Shown here in pieces: positions 48,701-58,036 of a DNA stretch of 64,000 bases. Made by a program: the position numbers and the translations under genes. Under the pieces are notes generated by a model. It worked only from the letters and a program-made list of their open reading frames with translations. It did not search any database and was not told the DNA's origin. The stretch comes from Ciona intestinalis (lineage: Eukaryota > Chordata > Ascidiacea > Phlebobranchia > Cionidae): positions 127,494 through 191,493 of the forward strand of contig NW_004190423.2 of NCBI RefSeq assembly GCF_000224145.3. Direction: 5' to 3'. Every line of letters starts with the position of its first letter. The stretch's first letter is position 1.

Positions 48701-51700
48701 GTTTTGTTTCATACACCTCGTGTCCAATTACAAGTAACCACGTATGTAACTTTGTGAGTGATTGTTTTTTGTATTGCTGACAATTTGAACAAAATGAAAA
48801 ATAGAAATACCATTAATAAACTCGAGCCACTCCTGCTTTGTATAATCCGTTGCAACGAGACAATCCACCTCGGATCGAACACCAGAAGGCACATTCATCA
48901 ACAAATAGATCGTCTCTGCTGCTCTCGGGGACATCGTGTGGTAGGAAAGATCAGCGATGAATTGATAAACACCGAGACGTGCAACGGAGAGAAGACGGGA
49001 CACGCAACGCTTCGTGAATTCATCGAACTCGAGTTGGAGCCGCTCCATGCTGTAGCTGTGTGTGTGTGTGTATGGTGGTTATGTTTATTGTGTGTGTGTG
49101 ATGAACCAAAGTAATATTTGTTAAGGTTTAATGACCTAAACGATGGATATCTACAATAATACATCACAACCTAAAGTATTTTGTAGTCCCACTGTGGCAG
49201 TTTATATTCTTTTCACTACCCCAACAACCAGGTATAATACTCAATAAGACTACATTACCCCATTACCCAGGGTGCTACCATCTAGACCCCACTGTGGCAG
49301 TTTATGCATACTTACATTCTAACTAAGACCTGGTTTGTGGTAATAGATGTAGGTATGTAGCACTATTACGGTAAAACACTGAGGTTGCTACCTCAGGACT
49401 AACAACAGCAAACATATTACAACATACACTTACGTTTGTTCATTATTATGATTATCTTTATATAACTGCCATTGTTCAGCCACAATAAGCACAGTGTTGC
49501 GGATAGATTGCGCAATCCTACGCACAAGTTGTTTGTATCTGGAATCGCGTAACTTATATTATGTGGTACATGGTTATATAATATCAGGTTTTATTACATA
49601 ATAAATGCATGGAATGCATTCTTTAGATAAAGTTAAATCTGTCCTTTCCAAGGCTATGCATTTGGGGCACAGCCGCATAATTATAATTTTTTTATTAAGT
49701 TATAATATGCGGTACTTGATATACTTGCTTTATTAAATAATATAAGTAAAAAAAAGTATAATGTCATTATGCCATTAATAAATTTAAGCGGTAATGGTTC
49801 TATATGCTTAAAATCAAAAGTTAAATATATTTTGAAACTCCTATTACTTACTTGGGCCTCCCCAGTGTTGCCAATCCCTCACCCAGTATATCACATATAA
49901 GGTCACACACAGCGATACTGGTCAACACTGTTTCACTTGTAATACTCGTGGGGTGTTCGTATTTACCATCTGGAAGTATATAAGGTGTATAAATACTGGG
50001 ATTAATATATTATTACTATTTCTACACTTTTATATTAACTATATATTATGTTCAATCATCCGGATATTGTAATACATACACTAAAACATTTGTATTGTAT
50101 AAAAATAACTTTATTACCAGATGATCAATAAACTTATATAATCTGGATATCAATGTTCATAAAAATGAAAGAAATCGTTAAAAATATTCTTCTGTTGTTG
50201 TTACAAGGCATATAAGCTGTTTATTGTTACTAGTACCTTTGTAATATATATATATATATAAGTGAATGGCTCATACGCTTTGTAACAACAACAGGAGAAT
50301 GTTTATAATTATTTCTATGAACATTTAAGAACATTTTTTGTTATTTCTATTATTTTATGAGATATTCATGGAAATTTATATTATTTCTATGATACCTGGT
50401 TTAACAACGAGCTTCAACGCATGAGCGAGCATGCTTGCCATGGGAACTTGTCGGAACACGAGGATTAGATCGCTCTCTAGTGGTAGAAGTAACGAGGATA
50501 TTGTAGAATCTATTTCTTCACCTTCATCGTCGATCTGTGTTGTCATAGCGTGTGATGTCATAGCGGGTGATGTCATGAAGTGTGATGTCATAATATGTGA
50601 TGTCATAATGTGGGACTTTTTTGCATGTGTTATGTCATAGGTACTGATGTTCTAATTGATGATGTCATAACCAAAAATGTCTTAATTAATGATGTCATAA
50701 AATTTATTACTCATGATGTCATAAATTCCATAACATAAGTTCATGATGTCATAATGGGCAGTGCCATCTGCCATACAAATAAAACCAACCCACAAAGTTA
50801 TGCGGTAACTTGTAAGCTGGCTATTCATTCATATTCAACCAAAACAACATGGACCCACCATTGTCCAACTTGCCCCCGATGTCGATTTCTCCCGTGATTG
50901 TTCCAATGCCGCTCTATACTCCATGAGGAATTGATCCCGTGAATGAGGATCACGTAATATGATGTATAGGAGGAAGATGGAGTGATCGAGAGATGTCTTG
51001 TCATTGGATGAGGAAGAGCATACGGGGCCGGATATCTAGGGGGCGGGGTTAATTGTATTTTACCTGTTAGGTGTCTAGGAAATAGCAGTATTAGGGGTTA
51101 TATGGGGGTTACTAGAGGTCAAATGGGGTTATTTGGGGTCATATTGGGTTACTAGGGGCTATATGGGGTTATTATAGATCATATGGGGATATTAGGGGTC
51201 ATATGGGGTTACTATAGGTCACAGGGGGTTATTAGGGGGCGTATGGGGTTACTATAGGTCATATGGGGTTATTAAGCGTCATATGGGGTTATCATAGATC
51301 ATATGGGGCCACTAAGGGTTACTTGAGGTCATATGGAGTTATTNNNNNNNNNNNNNNNNNNNNNNNNNNNNNNNNNNNNNNNNNNNNNNNNNNATACTTT
51401 GGCTCTGCTTGGTTTGTATAGACACCTAACAGCAGGGTGAAATCTGCCTATTTATTGCTGCCTATTTATCACACAAACACAAGCCACAATAACCTTGATT
51501 CTCCTGCAGTCTTTTTCTATGATGTTTGAAAACCCTCACAAGTTCATGCAAGTGTTGTTCACAACGTAGGTAAGCCAACGATGATGTGAACATAAGTGAA
51601 CTTAATTCACCATTAACCATGTGTTGCGCTTCATTTAGTGAAGTGCTTAACTTTGTTACTGCTTCTTCATCAATATGGAAAGATTCATAACGATGGGTGT

Positions 51701-54700
51701 GTGATACTTTACGCTGGTCTTGACAGTAAACCTGCATGTAACCATAATATATATTGCTTTATGTAAATATGTATTTGCGATATGTAGGGCATACTGTAGT
51801 CATGTATGCTACTGTATGTAATGGTGGGTATGCGATACTTTGTGCACGTTATAATACTTTTTGTAACAATCTACATGCAATACATGTATTGGTGTCATAT
51901 TATGAAAGCCCATAATATAAAGTATGCTGGGATACTTTGCTATAGGACCTAACTATAATGAAATGAATGTGTATGAATATACAAGGGATATTACCTTGGC
52001 TTTGTTACATGTAATATTCGTGTTGTAATATCAATTACATAGAATGACAAAGCCATACATTATACACGTAATAGGGTAATATACAAAAGCATATTTAAAT
52101 AAATGAATAAATAATTCAGCAGATAACAAATGGAAATACACAAAGATCGAATAAATAATGAATGTTATGTTATATAGTAAAATGTCATACATTTAAAGAT
52201 GTTTTTCTTTATACACCAAATAATAAGTATTATAATATTCTGTTGTTGCTACAAGGCATCTAGCTAAAACACTAAAAATAAAGTAAAAGAGTATATTGAT
52301 ATATAGTAGGGTGGGGAAAGATGGGACACCTTTTTATTCTATTTTCATATCCCATTTGGATTTGGTAGTAAACAAAGAACATTTAAAGAATTATAAAACC
52401 GTATCTTCACGACTCCTATCGGCCGTTGTTAATTGTTTAAAACATGATCAGGATATTTGGATATTATGTGCTAACGGTATCCCGTCCTACCCCACAGTAC
52501 TATATTAATATAATATTGCATTAAATATTTTGTTAGATGCTAACCTCTGCCCTGACTTCTTCCATCTCAGTGATAAAAACTTGCTCGAATATTTTTTCAA
52601 TCTTTTCATTTTGTTGTTTGCTCTCTTGTTCAGCTATCATCAGTCTTTCGTATGCCTGTAGAATAAAGTGTGGGGTTAGTGGGTTTGGGGTGTTTAAATA
52701 AGGGACTGATGATGTTAGTTATTGTGGAAATATATCTTTGGTTCACCATTATTTGGATTCGATGTTTATATGCTGTGCATTTAGTGGCACTTGGTGTATT
52801 TGTTATGATGCAACGAGAATCGTCCAACAATATATGAGTGATAACAAGTTTGTGTTTAAATAATAGACTGATGATGTCAGTTATTAGGGAAATATATATC
52901 TCTTAATTACCACATATGTAACTTTGTGGGTGATTATTTTTAATGTGTGGCTGATAATTTAGACAACCCATTAGTGACCACTGGGTTGGAGCAATTGCCA
53001 TTAAGTGTCTTGTCCAAAGACACCTTTGCCAAGGTAGCGGCATTGAGCTTTGAACCCAGTACACTCCAGACTAGCGCTCTAACCACTATACTACAACAAT
53101 AAGTTAATATACAATGGTAGCATCACCAAGCTTTGAACCCCATACCCTCTGGTTTGAACCACTAAGCTACAACATCAGTATACCTGATAATAATTAAGCA
53201 TTAGAGTTTTAAACACATCATCATAATGGTGCGACTCCTCAATAAACTGATCAGTGTATACATCTCCGTGGTCCAATAACATGTTATGGTAGAATGTGGA
53301 TAACTGCTCGTGGCTGAAGGGGCTCTGAGGGGAGGATGGTAGAATTAGATTAACTGTGGTTAATGGGGGATATAATAACTGGTTCCAATCTATACGGGTG
53401 AGCTCCTATAAAGAGCCACATCGGATACTTAAGATGTAGGTCTATTATCCAACACCCAGGGTGCAATATTAACCCCACTAAGGCAGTTTATAGGCATCTC
53501 CATGGGTTTAGGCCAGAGTTTGCCCAATACCTAAACTGGTAAAATTGAATATCACCAGATTTTGCCGGAACTTAGGTGAAGGTTGAGTAACAGCCATAGT
53601 TGTTGCATATCAACCTAACATATAAAATCCATGCGGAAACACCCTGGGTGTTGGTGTAATGAGCCAACTCTGGCCTAATCCCATAGAGAGAACATAAACA
53701 GCAAATTGCAAGCTCTATAGAATAGAAAGCACATACACAATGTTGGTGTTACATCAACCCACCAAAACACTTGTGTCTTCCTCATCTTCCTCCTGTGGTA
53801 AACTTGGATATATTGTTTCTATGTTTTCACCCGCCATGTCCCAACTATCCTCCGCCAACGGCAACACTGCATCATTCTCCACTTGGTGGGGTAATGAGTC
53901 ACTCAACTGGAATAGAAATGTTAAAAATAAAATAATTTAAAAAAAATACGTTCATTTTACATTTTGTTTAAATTAAAAAAAAATATTAGTAATTTTGTAA
54001 AAAAAGTACTACTTTTAATAATTAAAATACAATAAGTAAAAGCTACCAACAATAAGCAGTAACAGGCAAGTTTATTCAATATTATTACTACTCTGCCATG
54101 GAATATATCGGTTTAATATTAACATTGAGTTTGTGTACCTAACTATCCCTGCCAACCCTGTGTTTATGAAAGTTTGGCGCCTATGATTGTATGAGTGCTC
54201 CAACCCAGTGGTCAATAAATGTACATATTGTCAGCCAAACAGAAAACCAATCGTCCCAAAGTTTTCTAATAGTTTAACTTTATGTGTGTCCAATGGGTAA
54301 CACCCCATGTTCTTGAGGTTTTAGTTTAATATTAACATTGAGTTTGTTTACTCAAGTGATTTACAACCATAGCCGGTATATCTGCACACATGGGATGGTA
54401 GAGTAGGCAGACCAAAAAAAAAAAAGGTTTTCGGTGCAGTAATAAGTTTGTTACATCTGCTACCAGGCATAATGCAACCCACGAAATTCAGATCAAAAGA
54501 CGGCAGCTCGTAAAAGCTTCCGTAATCTTAAATCCATGTGCGGTATAATTGTGTGTTTTCGCGTGTTAAATTAACATGTTTTATTGGAAGCTTTAGCTTC
54601 GAGCTTCCGTAAAATTCGCGGACTGATATGTTTATAATCTTTCAACGGCTTATCTGGTATAAAACAGAGTGCATTTCAACGTTTGGTCCACCATCATAAA

Positions 54701-56415
54701 ATACACTAATTTTTTATACCAGATGACATTTCATGATAAAGTCTTGCTGAATGGCGAATGAAACGTCGGATATACACTATTTTATATTAGATAAGCCGCC
54801 AAAAAAACTTTGTGATGTCATTATTACCTCATCATCATTATCCAGTAGATTAAGTTGAACATCTAGGTTTGTTTCATTGAGGAATAACGGGGCTGTGGGT
54901 CCAACTGTGTCAGGGGTTACGGGGTCAAAGGTGAGAGGGGGTGGTGGGGCTGAGGGGTCTGTGAGTGGGGGTAATATATGGTGAAAAAAATGCATTTTAA
55001 GATAATGTATCAAGATAATTGTATTCGGGTATGAACTGTGGTTTAATAGGGTTAACATATAGTTATATAACTGTTTATTGAGATTCTTGTAGCTGGGTCT
55101 GTTAGAGGGGGTTAAAGGACTACTATATATTGATATCCCTATACAATAAGATACTTGTAAAATTTAACTTATTAATTGTAATGTTTCGTTATTAATGCAA
55201 TAAATTCTAGGGTTAGCCTGCCCACCCTGCCACCATAGGTTTGCCGCCTATGCTGTGTAGTTATTTGCAACTCTGGCCTAAACCATAAAATTCTTTACCA
55301 ATAATTGTTAGTTGCATAAAAAGGCATTGCCCATTATTACCTTCATAATCTTGTGTGTGAGTCACAATGGGTTCATTATCATCATGTGACACGTTACGCT
55401 TGCCCGCCCATAGTTGATAGAATTGTCCAGGTACGACAGGACTGCATGTTTCGCCATTAGGGGGCGTGGTGGTTTCTGCTGGGGGAGTTTCCTCTATGAA
55501 ATGAAATTTATTGGTTTGTTTATTTACACTTAAGTTAATACTGTTAGATGTGAAAGTGTAATTGGTGCGTGTTTTCCTATTTGGTGGGTCAGTTTCGTCT
55601 AAGAAGTAATATTTTTGATCATACATTTATCTATAAGTGCCTAGGCCTAAGCAGATTGTATGTTAGGTCATATTACCCACAGTTGTCTATTAAATGTTAT
55701 AATGTAAATTTAACAGCGGCAATTCATTACTGGTTAGTAGCAGTGGTTAAGTGTATAAAATATACTGCTGGATTCTTCACCATAAACTTATACTTCAGGA
55801 AAGAAACTATTTTTTTACACTTTATACAAAGCAGCATTAATATCTTAAGATAACTATTAGCCGCATACTGCTAAATGGTATAATGCAAAGGATGCAATCA
55901 ATAGCGGCAATACAACACCAGATTAGGAACGTTTGACAAATATTAGCAGCAAAAAAATCTACTTTTTTATACTTCAGAAAGCATAATGTAACTTGAATGC
56001 ATCTCACAACGCACCTAACATATCTTCAACCTGGTGGCCATCATCCGAATCATTGATTTTTGTTTCTTTGTTTTTCTAAAGAATCATCAAAAAAAATCAA
56101 TAAAGTAACAAAAGACACGTCTTCTTGGTTTAAACAAGACATTGCTGTTGATGATATAATTAAAAAAGGATTAAAAAGTAAAATTATGAAAAAAAGAATA
56201 AGTAATATATATAGACTAGTTTTAACAAACGCTTTAAACTACTCTTTAACCTATAGGAACCATAACCAAGTCAGAAACGATGCACAATTTAGTGTTTTAT
56301 CTATTTTTACCTAAATCATTCCCTAATTTTGTGTAAATCGTTAGAATTTAGTTAAAATTAAAGTAATTTTTACCTTTTTGACCTTTGTTTTGCTTCTCGG
56401 CTTTGGTTGTTCCAT
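24729..56415 (-). CDS. EPG5: Ectopic P-granules autophagy protein 5 homolog (EPG5), about 2,500 aa, ~50 exons
   Basis: EPG5 is a very large RAB7A effector on late endosomes/lysosomes that tethers them to autophagosomes and makes fusion specific. The start is at 56415 (MEQPKPRSKTKVKK, the basic N-terminus of the family) and the stop at 24729. I placed 50 exons whose consecutive phases fit, totalling about 7,490 nt (human: 2,579 aa). Diagnostic blocks: TYSMERLQLEFDEF, YLLTAFANLAQARPT, WQPLSCDLELLRVWLL, RSLLEFR, LPLLQATKDHH, QYEAPHPLPNIHNP, WSPYTAELSKIFEYF, TGILGSIGISRQSQIP and the tail FLFTLIKRFFPN. One exon each is probably missing near 51.35 kb and in the 500-N gap, and the link between exons 26 and 28 is unresolved. 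Most introns carry repeats. Sequences near two gaps duplicate exons. Confidence 0.95.
25988..26200 (+). repeat. ~58-bp AT-rich array, ~4 copies, next to an EPG5 donor
   Basis: Units: 'gagatattataaatacaac' then 'aatataatacaccacaca' then 'tatatatatat'. The last unit reads 'aatacatcactcacccatgg', where 'ctcacc' is the minus-strand donor of the exon 26204-26335. Confidence 0.9.
26386..26576 (+). mobile_element. ~190-bp MITE, family A, copy 3
   Basis: TIR-bounded copy ('aatgggggaagatgggat' at left, 'cttaccccaccctact' at right) in an EPG5 intron. Confidence 0.75.
28441..29330 (+). repeat. 60-bp satellite, ~14 near-identical units, carrying copies of an EPG5 splice donor
   Basis: Exact 60-bp periodicity, with 'accaacaattgccagaagat' opening each unit and 'aatacacctggcagcaacaa' near its end. 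Read on the minus strand, each unit holds TGCTGCCAG-GTGTATTATAA. That matches the end of the EPG5 exon 29318-29496 and its donor (TTTCTGTCAG-GTGTATTATAA). The unit nearest the exon (29281-29335) is the diverged founder. Since 60 is a multiple of 3 and no stop occurs in several frames, both strands show long spurious ORFs. Confidence 0.95.
29976..30179 (-). other. EPG5: Second copy of EPG5 exon 30807-31011, one base shorter
   Basis: Encodes almost the same peptide (SSSYPPPIINEASIWMKRQ...) with intact AG and GT borders. It lacks one T of the 'ggttt' near the acceptor (ggttgc versus ggtttgc). At 204 nt it cannot replace the 205-nt copy without a frameshift, but it would fit in frame after it (entry and exit phase 1). 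It sits at the end of a contig next to a 50-N gap, so an assembly overlap is the likelier reading. Confidence 0.7.
30239..30288. other. Assembly gap, 50 N, between overlapping segments
   Basis: The left flank (about 29630-30238) and right flank (30289 to about 31073) are near-identical apart from a ~180-bp insertion. This is the pattern of two contig ends that should have been merged. Confidence 0.95.
31081..31271 (-). mobile_element. ~190-bp MITE, family A, copy 4, inverted
   Basis: Same TIRs, but the internal block reads in reverse ('atatccggatcgtgtttt' near the left end) compared with the other copies. Confidence 0.8.
33345..33715 (+). repeat. 24-bp minisatellite (~15 units) abutting an EPG5 splice acceptor
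   Basis: Units 'gagagcaaccattaggtg' plus 'ggggta'. The exon-side unit (reverse complement 'cctattggttgtttccacag') supplies the pyrimidine tract and AG of exon 33242-33334. The plus strand has a G4-5 run every 24 bp. The repeat gives a spurious minus ORF of LYPHLMVA repeats. Confidence 0.92.
34965..35411 (+). repeat. Diverged tandem copies of the EPG5 exon 35376-35515 donor end
   Basis: The real exon end reads, on plus, 'ccaccttctaacagaaacat' and 'tccaccagcaactcaggg'. Similar blocks recur about every 145 bp at ~35231-35270, ~35085-35120 and, more degenerate, ~34968-35000. The copies include the donor (GAAGGTGGG on minus), so they are decoy 5' splice sites downstream of the exon. Confidence 0.75.
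37060..37335 (+). repeat. ~115-bp tandem repeat, ~2.5 copies, next to an EPG5 donor
   Basis: Units contain 'acagtgagcatggggtgta', 'gaagccaccatgtatggt' and 'ttcccacctcgaggat'. The array ends about 16 bp from the donor of exon 37352-37472. Inverted copies lie at about 31985-32240 beside exons 32263-32467 and 31697-31962. Confidence 0.85.
38130..38500 (+). repeat. Family E minisatellite, ~4 units
   Basis: Period about 95-100 bp. Units: 'aacgacagtcgttataaca', 'ggtgttctgtttcataca', 'gtatgtaacttattta'. In an EPG5 intron, ending about 70 bp from exon 38574-38713. Confidence 0.9.
39507..39630. mobile_element. hAT-like MITE, CAGTGGCG family, with perfect 8-bp TSD
   Basis: 124 bp, ends CAGTGGCGCAGCCAGG and TTTGCGCCACTG, flanked by ACTGTATA on both sides (39499-39506 and 39631-39638). 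No coding capacity; AT-rich centre. Confidence 0.92.
39728..40227. other. Assembly gap, 500 N, probably hiding an EPG5 exon
   Basis: The flanking EPG5 exons (40454-40618 exit phase 2; 39243-39465 entry phase 2) fit each other directly. The family, however, has about 25-40 more residues between them, so an exon with length divisible by three is expected in the gap or nearby. Confidence 0.9.
41760..41879 (-). other. EPG5: Second copy of EPG5 exon 42618-42737
   Basis: 120 nt with intact splice borders and only a few differences, most of them at third codon positions, from the 42-kb copy. It lies in the ~700-bp segment shared by 41443-42214 and 42265-42960 around a 50-N gap. Probably the same locus assembled twice. 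Confidence 0.75.
42215..42264. other. Assembly gap, 50 N, between overlapping segments
   Basis: Right flank starts 'aaagaactgggtgttgatt', matching 41443 onward. Left flank ends 'cattatatgccaatccaat', matching about 42940. A negative gap (unmerged overlap) is the simplest explanation. Confidence 0.95.
44765..44950. repeat. Foldback array, family C, ~1.5 units, near an EPG5 acceptor
   Basis: Begins about 20 bp upstream (gene sense) of the acceptor of exon 44603-44742. Carries 'acaaacaaagaaatatct', 'cacccagcgttgtttagc' and the inverse block. Confidence 0.85.
47476..47550 (-). mobile_element. tRNA-derived SINE head, best preserved copy
   Basis: Minus strand: A box TGGCTCAGTGG (47523-47533) and B box GGTTCAAGGCT (47479-47489), 33 bp between them. 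Too degenerate for a functional tRNA but a clear tRNA-like promoter. Other heads lie near 46405-46480, 53040-53180, 59578-59600 and 60955-61028. Confidence 0.85.
48470..48740 (+). repeat. Family E minisatellite, ~3 units
   Basis: Units with 'acgacagtcgttataacac', 'cctcgtgcccgcttacga' and 'taacttatttatcctcg', in the EPG5 intron before exon 48811-49055 (on the coordinate axis). Confidence 0.9.
50543..50760 (+). repeat. 'gtgatgtcata' tandem repeat next to an EPG5 acceptor
   Basis: Seven or more copies of 'gatgtcat' spaced 13-17 bp at first, then wider. The array begins within 10 bp of the acceptor of exon 50396-50534. Confidence 0.8.
51060..51343 (+). repeat. ~20-22-bp repeat 'tatggggttactaggggtca' running into a gap
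   Basis: A dozen or so variable units, ending at the 50-N gap 51344-51393. The array starts ~25 bp from the acceptor of EPG5 exon 50859-51035. Confidence 0.9.
51344..51393. other. Assembly gap, 50 N, probably hiding an EPG5 exon
   Basis: Exit phase 1 at 51494 and entry phase 0 at 51035 do not match. The family also has about 45 more residues here, so an exon is expected within the collapsed interval. Confidence 0.85.
52305..52501 (+). mobile_element. ~190-bp MITE, family A, copy 5
   Basis: TIR AGTAGGGTGGGGAAAGATGG at left, 'cctaccccacagtact' at right, TA flanks. In an EPG5 intron. Confidence 0.8.
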
Positions 56416-58036
56416 TTAGAGTAAAAAACAACGAAAAAATGCAATTTTGTTTTACTATAATACCTTTGTCTGTTATGCTATCTGGGTGATTAAATCTACG
56501 CTAATTAAAAAATGTGTTAATAAAGTAGATTTAATTACTAATTAAAACAAACCAAGTTTAACAGTATCTTTGTCACGAGACCTGTGACCGCTCATCCGTG
56601 ACCGACACGCTTCACTGGGTTCGGTGGTAAACACTTAACATGAAAATCTTATAAACCGAAACTTTATAGGGAGTAAACAAAACTTTAATAAATGTAACTT
56701 ATTATCCTCGCATGTCGACGCAACGCCAGTCGTTATAGCACGGGTGTTCACTTTTATACACCTCATGCCTGCTTACAAGTTACCACGTATGTAACTTATT
56801 TATCCTCGCATGGCAGCAGCGATGAGCTTCGAATCCGAAACCACTGGACTTTACGCAAGCGCGAAAAAACTTCCTACATTTACGAAAGCTTTGCTGATCA
56901 ATATAAACACTAAACCTGAACTTTTAACCTGCGAGACTTGATCATTACATCATTTCCTGTCTCTACACAAAATAATAGCCTTTCTAGAATTTCTTAGAAA
57001 TGTGATACAAAGATTTATCAACTTATATTACAGACTATATTCCCTTCTCTTTGTTGTTCTGATAAATTTTTGATCTTTTGTCGTTTTCAAAGAGAAAATG
57101 TAACACAATATGTTATATTGCCACTAACTTTCCCAACTTATTATCTTTTGTATAGCTATCTGCTTTACTGAACCAAATATAAGGACTTGTACCTACAAGC
57201 TTGGCTAACCAGAGGTAGACGACAATGGTGTTAACAGTAATGCTAAGATATGGGGTACAAGGCCTCACACATCATCTTAACTCTAGCGTATTATATACTA
57301 TGCTGCCACGCAACGCCTAAACCAAATGTAACTGCCTTCCACCACATGTACTGTGGGTTCACCAGCCATACTTTAATCTGACATGATCATTGATTAGTTA
57401 ACAATAATCAACCTTGAACTTTCTGAGAATATTTCTACTCAACTGTTACCCTTGTCGATTCGCTTTTCCTTTCTCTTCATTTGTTTTCGATACACAAGAT
57501 ATTCGTTCTTCGCTATCGTATTCTAGGAGATAAATAAAATTGATGTTTTATTTAGCCTGAATAAATCTCATTTGATTGTCTTAAAATATTTTTCAATTTC
57601 TTACTAAAACATATCTCTATACATATATACAGTAGGATGGGGGAAGATGGGACACTTTTTAACTATATTTTCTTGTCCCATTTAGCAGTAAACAAAAAAC
57701 ATTCAAAGAAATATAAAACTATGACTTTCATAGACCGTTGTTATTTGTTTAAAACACGATCAGGATATCTGGATAGTATGTGCTAAAAGTGTCCCATCTT
57801 CCCCCACCTTACTATATTGCCCTATTCTTATATTCCCTATCCTTTTTTCTTTTATTGAATGAGATATCTCTTTTTAGGAGAGAATGTAAGAAAAAGGCAA
57901 TACATAAATAACCCTGACTTATAAAACTTTTTCCATAAACTTTTTCCAAACATAGAAACCATACTATTAAACATAAAAACAGTATAAAACATGTACTTCA
58001 CGATTTACGGAAAAATTCTGTTGCTATATAAGATAT
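56416..58036. promoter_or_regulatory. EPG5 upstream region and ERCC6 3' flank
   Basis: 1.6 kb between the ERCC6 stop and the EPG5 start, both minus strand. TTTATT at 57851-57856 (AATAAA on minus) is a candidate ERCC6 poly(A) signal 181 bp past its stop. Holds a family-E unit near 56700, a MITE (57631-57813) and two copies of an old repeat with 'ttctctttgttgtt' (near 57050) and 'gctatcgtattctagg' (near 57510). The spacing is too wide for a typical tunicate operon. Confidence 0.5.
57631..57813 (+). mobile_element. ~185-bp MITE, family A, copy 6
   Basis: TIR AGTAGGATGGGGGAAGATGG at left and 'ccatcttcccccacctta' at right. Confidence 0.8.

Larger units (their letters stand above)
41369..49055 (-). 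other. EPG5: EPG5 exon coordinates, block 2
   Basis: Exons: 48811-49055, 48179-48330, 47726-47852, 47243-47394, 46736-46882, 46145-46280, 45626-45752, 45208-45348, 44603-44742, 44059-44215, 43611-43808, 42983-43129, 42618-42737 (or its copy 41760-41879), 41369-41448. Each exon's exit phase matches the next entry phase. The two copies of the 120-nt exon encode almost the same peptide (RWGELALHTPYSHPVLELIW...), and only one is expected from the family. Confidence 0.9.
49434..56415 (-). other. EPG5: EPG5 exon coordinates, block 1 (N-terminal)
   Basis: Minus-strand exons in order: 56374-56415, 56015-56075, 55341-55493, 54828-54958, 53763-53906, 53184-53324, 52545-52655, 51494-51731, then a missing exon, then 50859-51035, 50396-50534, 49852-49969, 49434-49538. 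All borders are GT-AG and phases agree except between 51494 (exit phase 1) and 51035 (entry phase 0). A missing exon there, probably in the 51344-51393 gap, would resolve this. The early exons encode acidic, proline-rich, poorly conserved sequence; conservation becomes clear from 53324 onward (SHEQLSTFYHNM). Confidence 0.85.
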
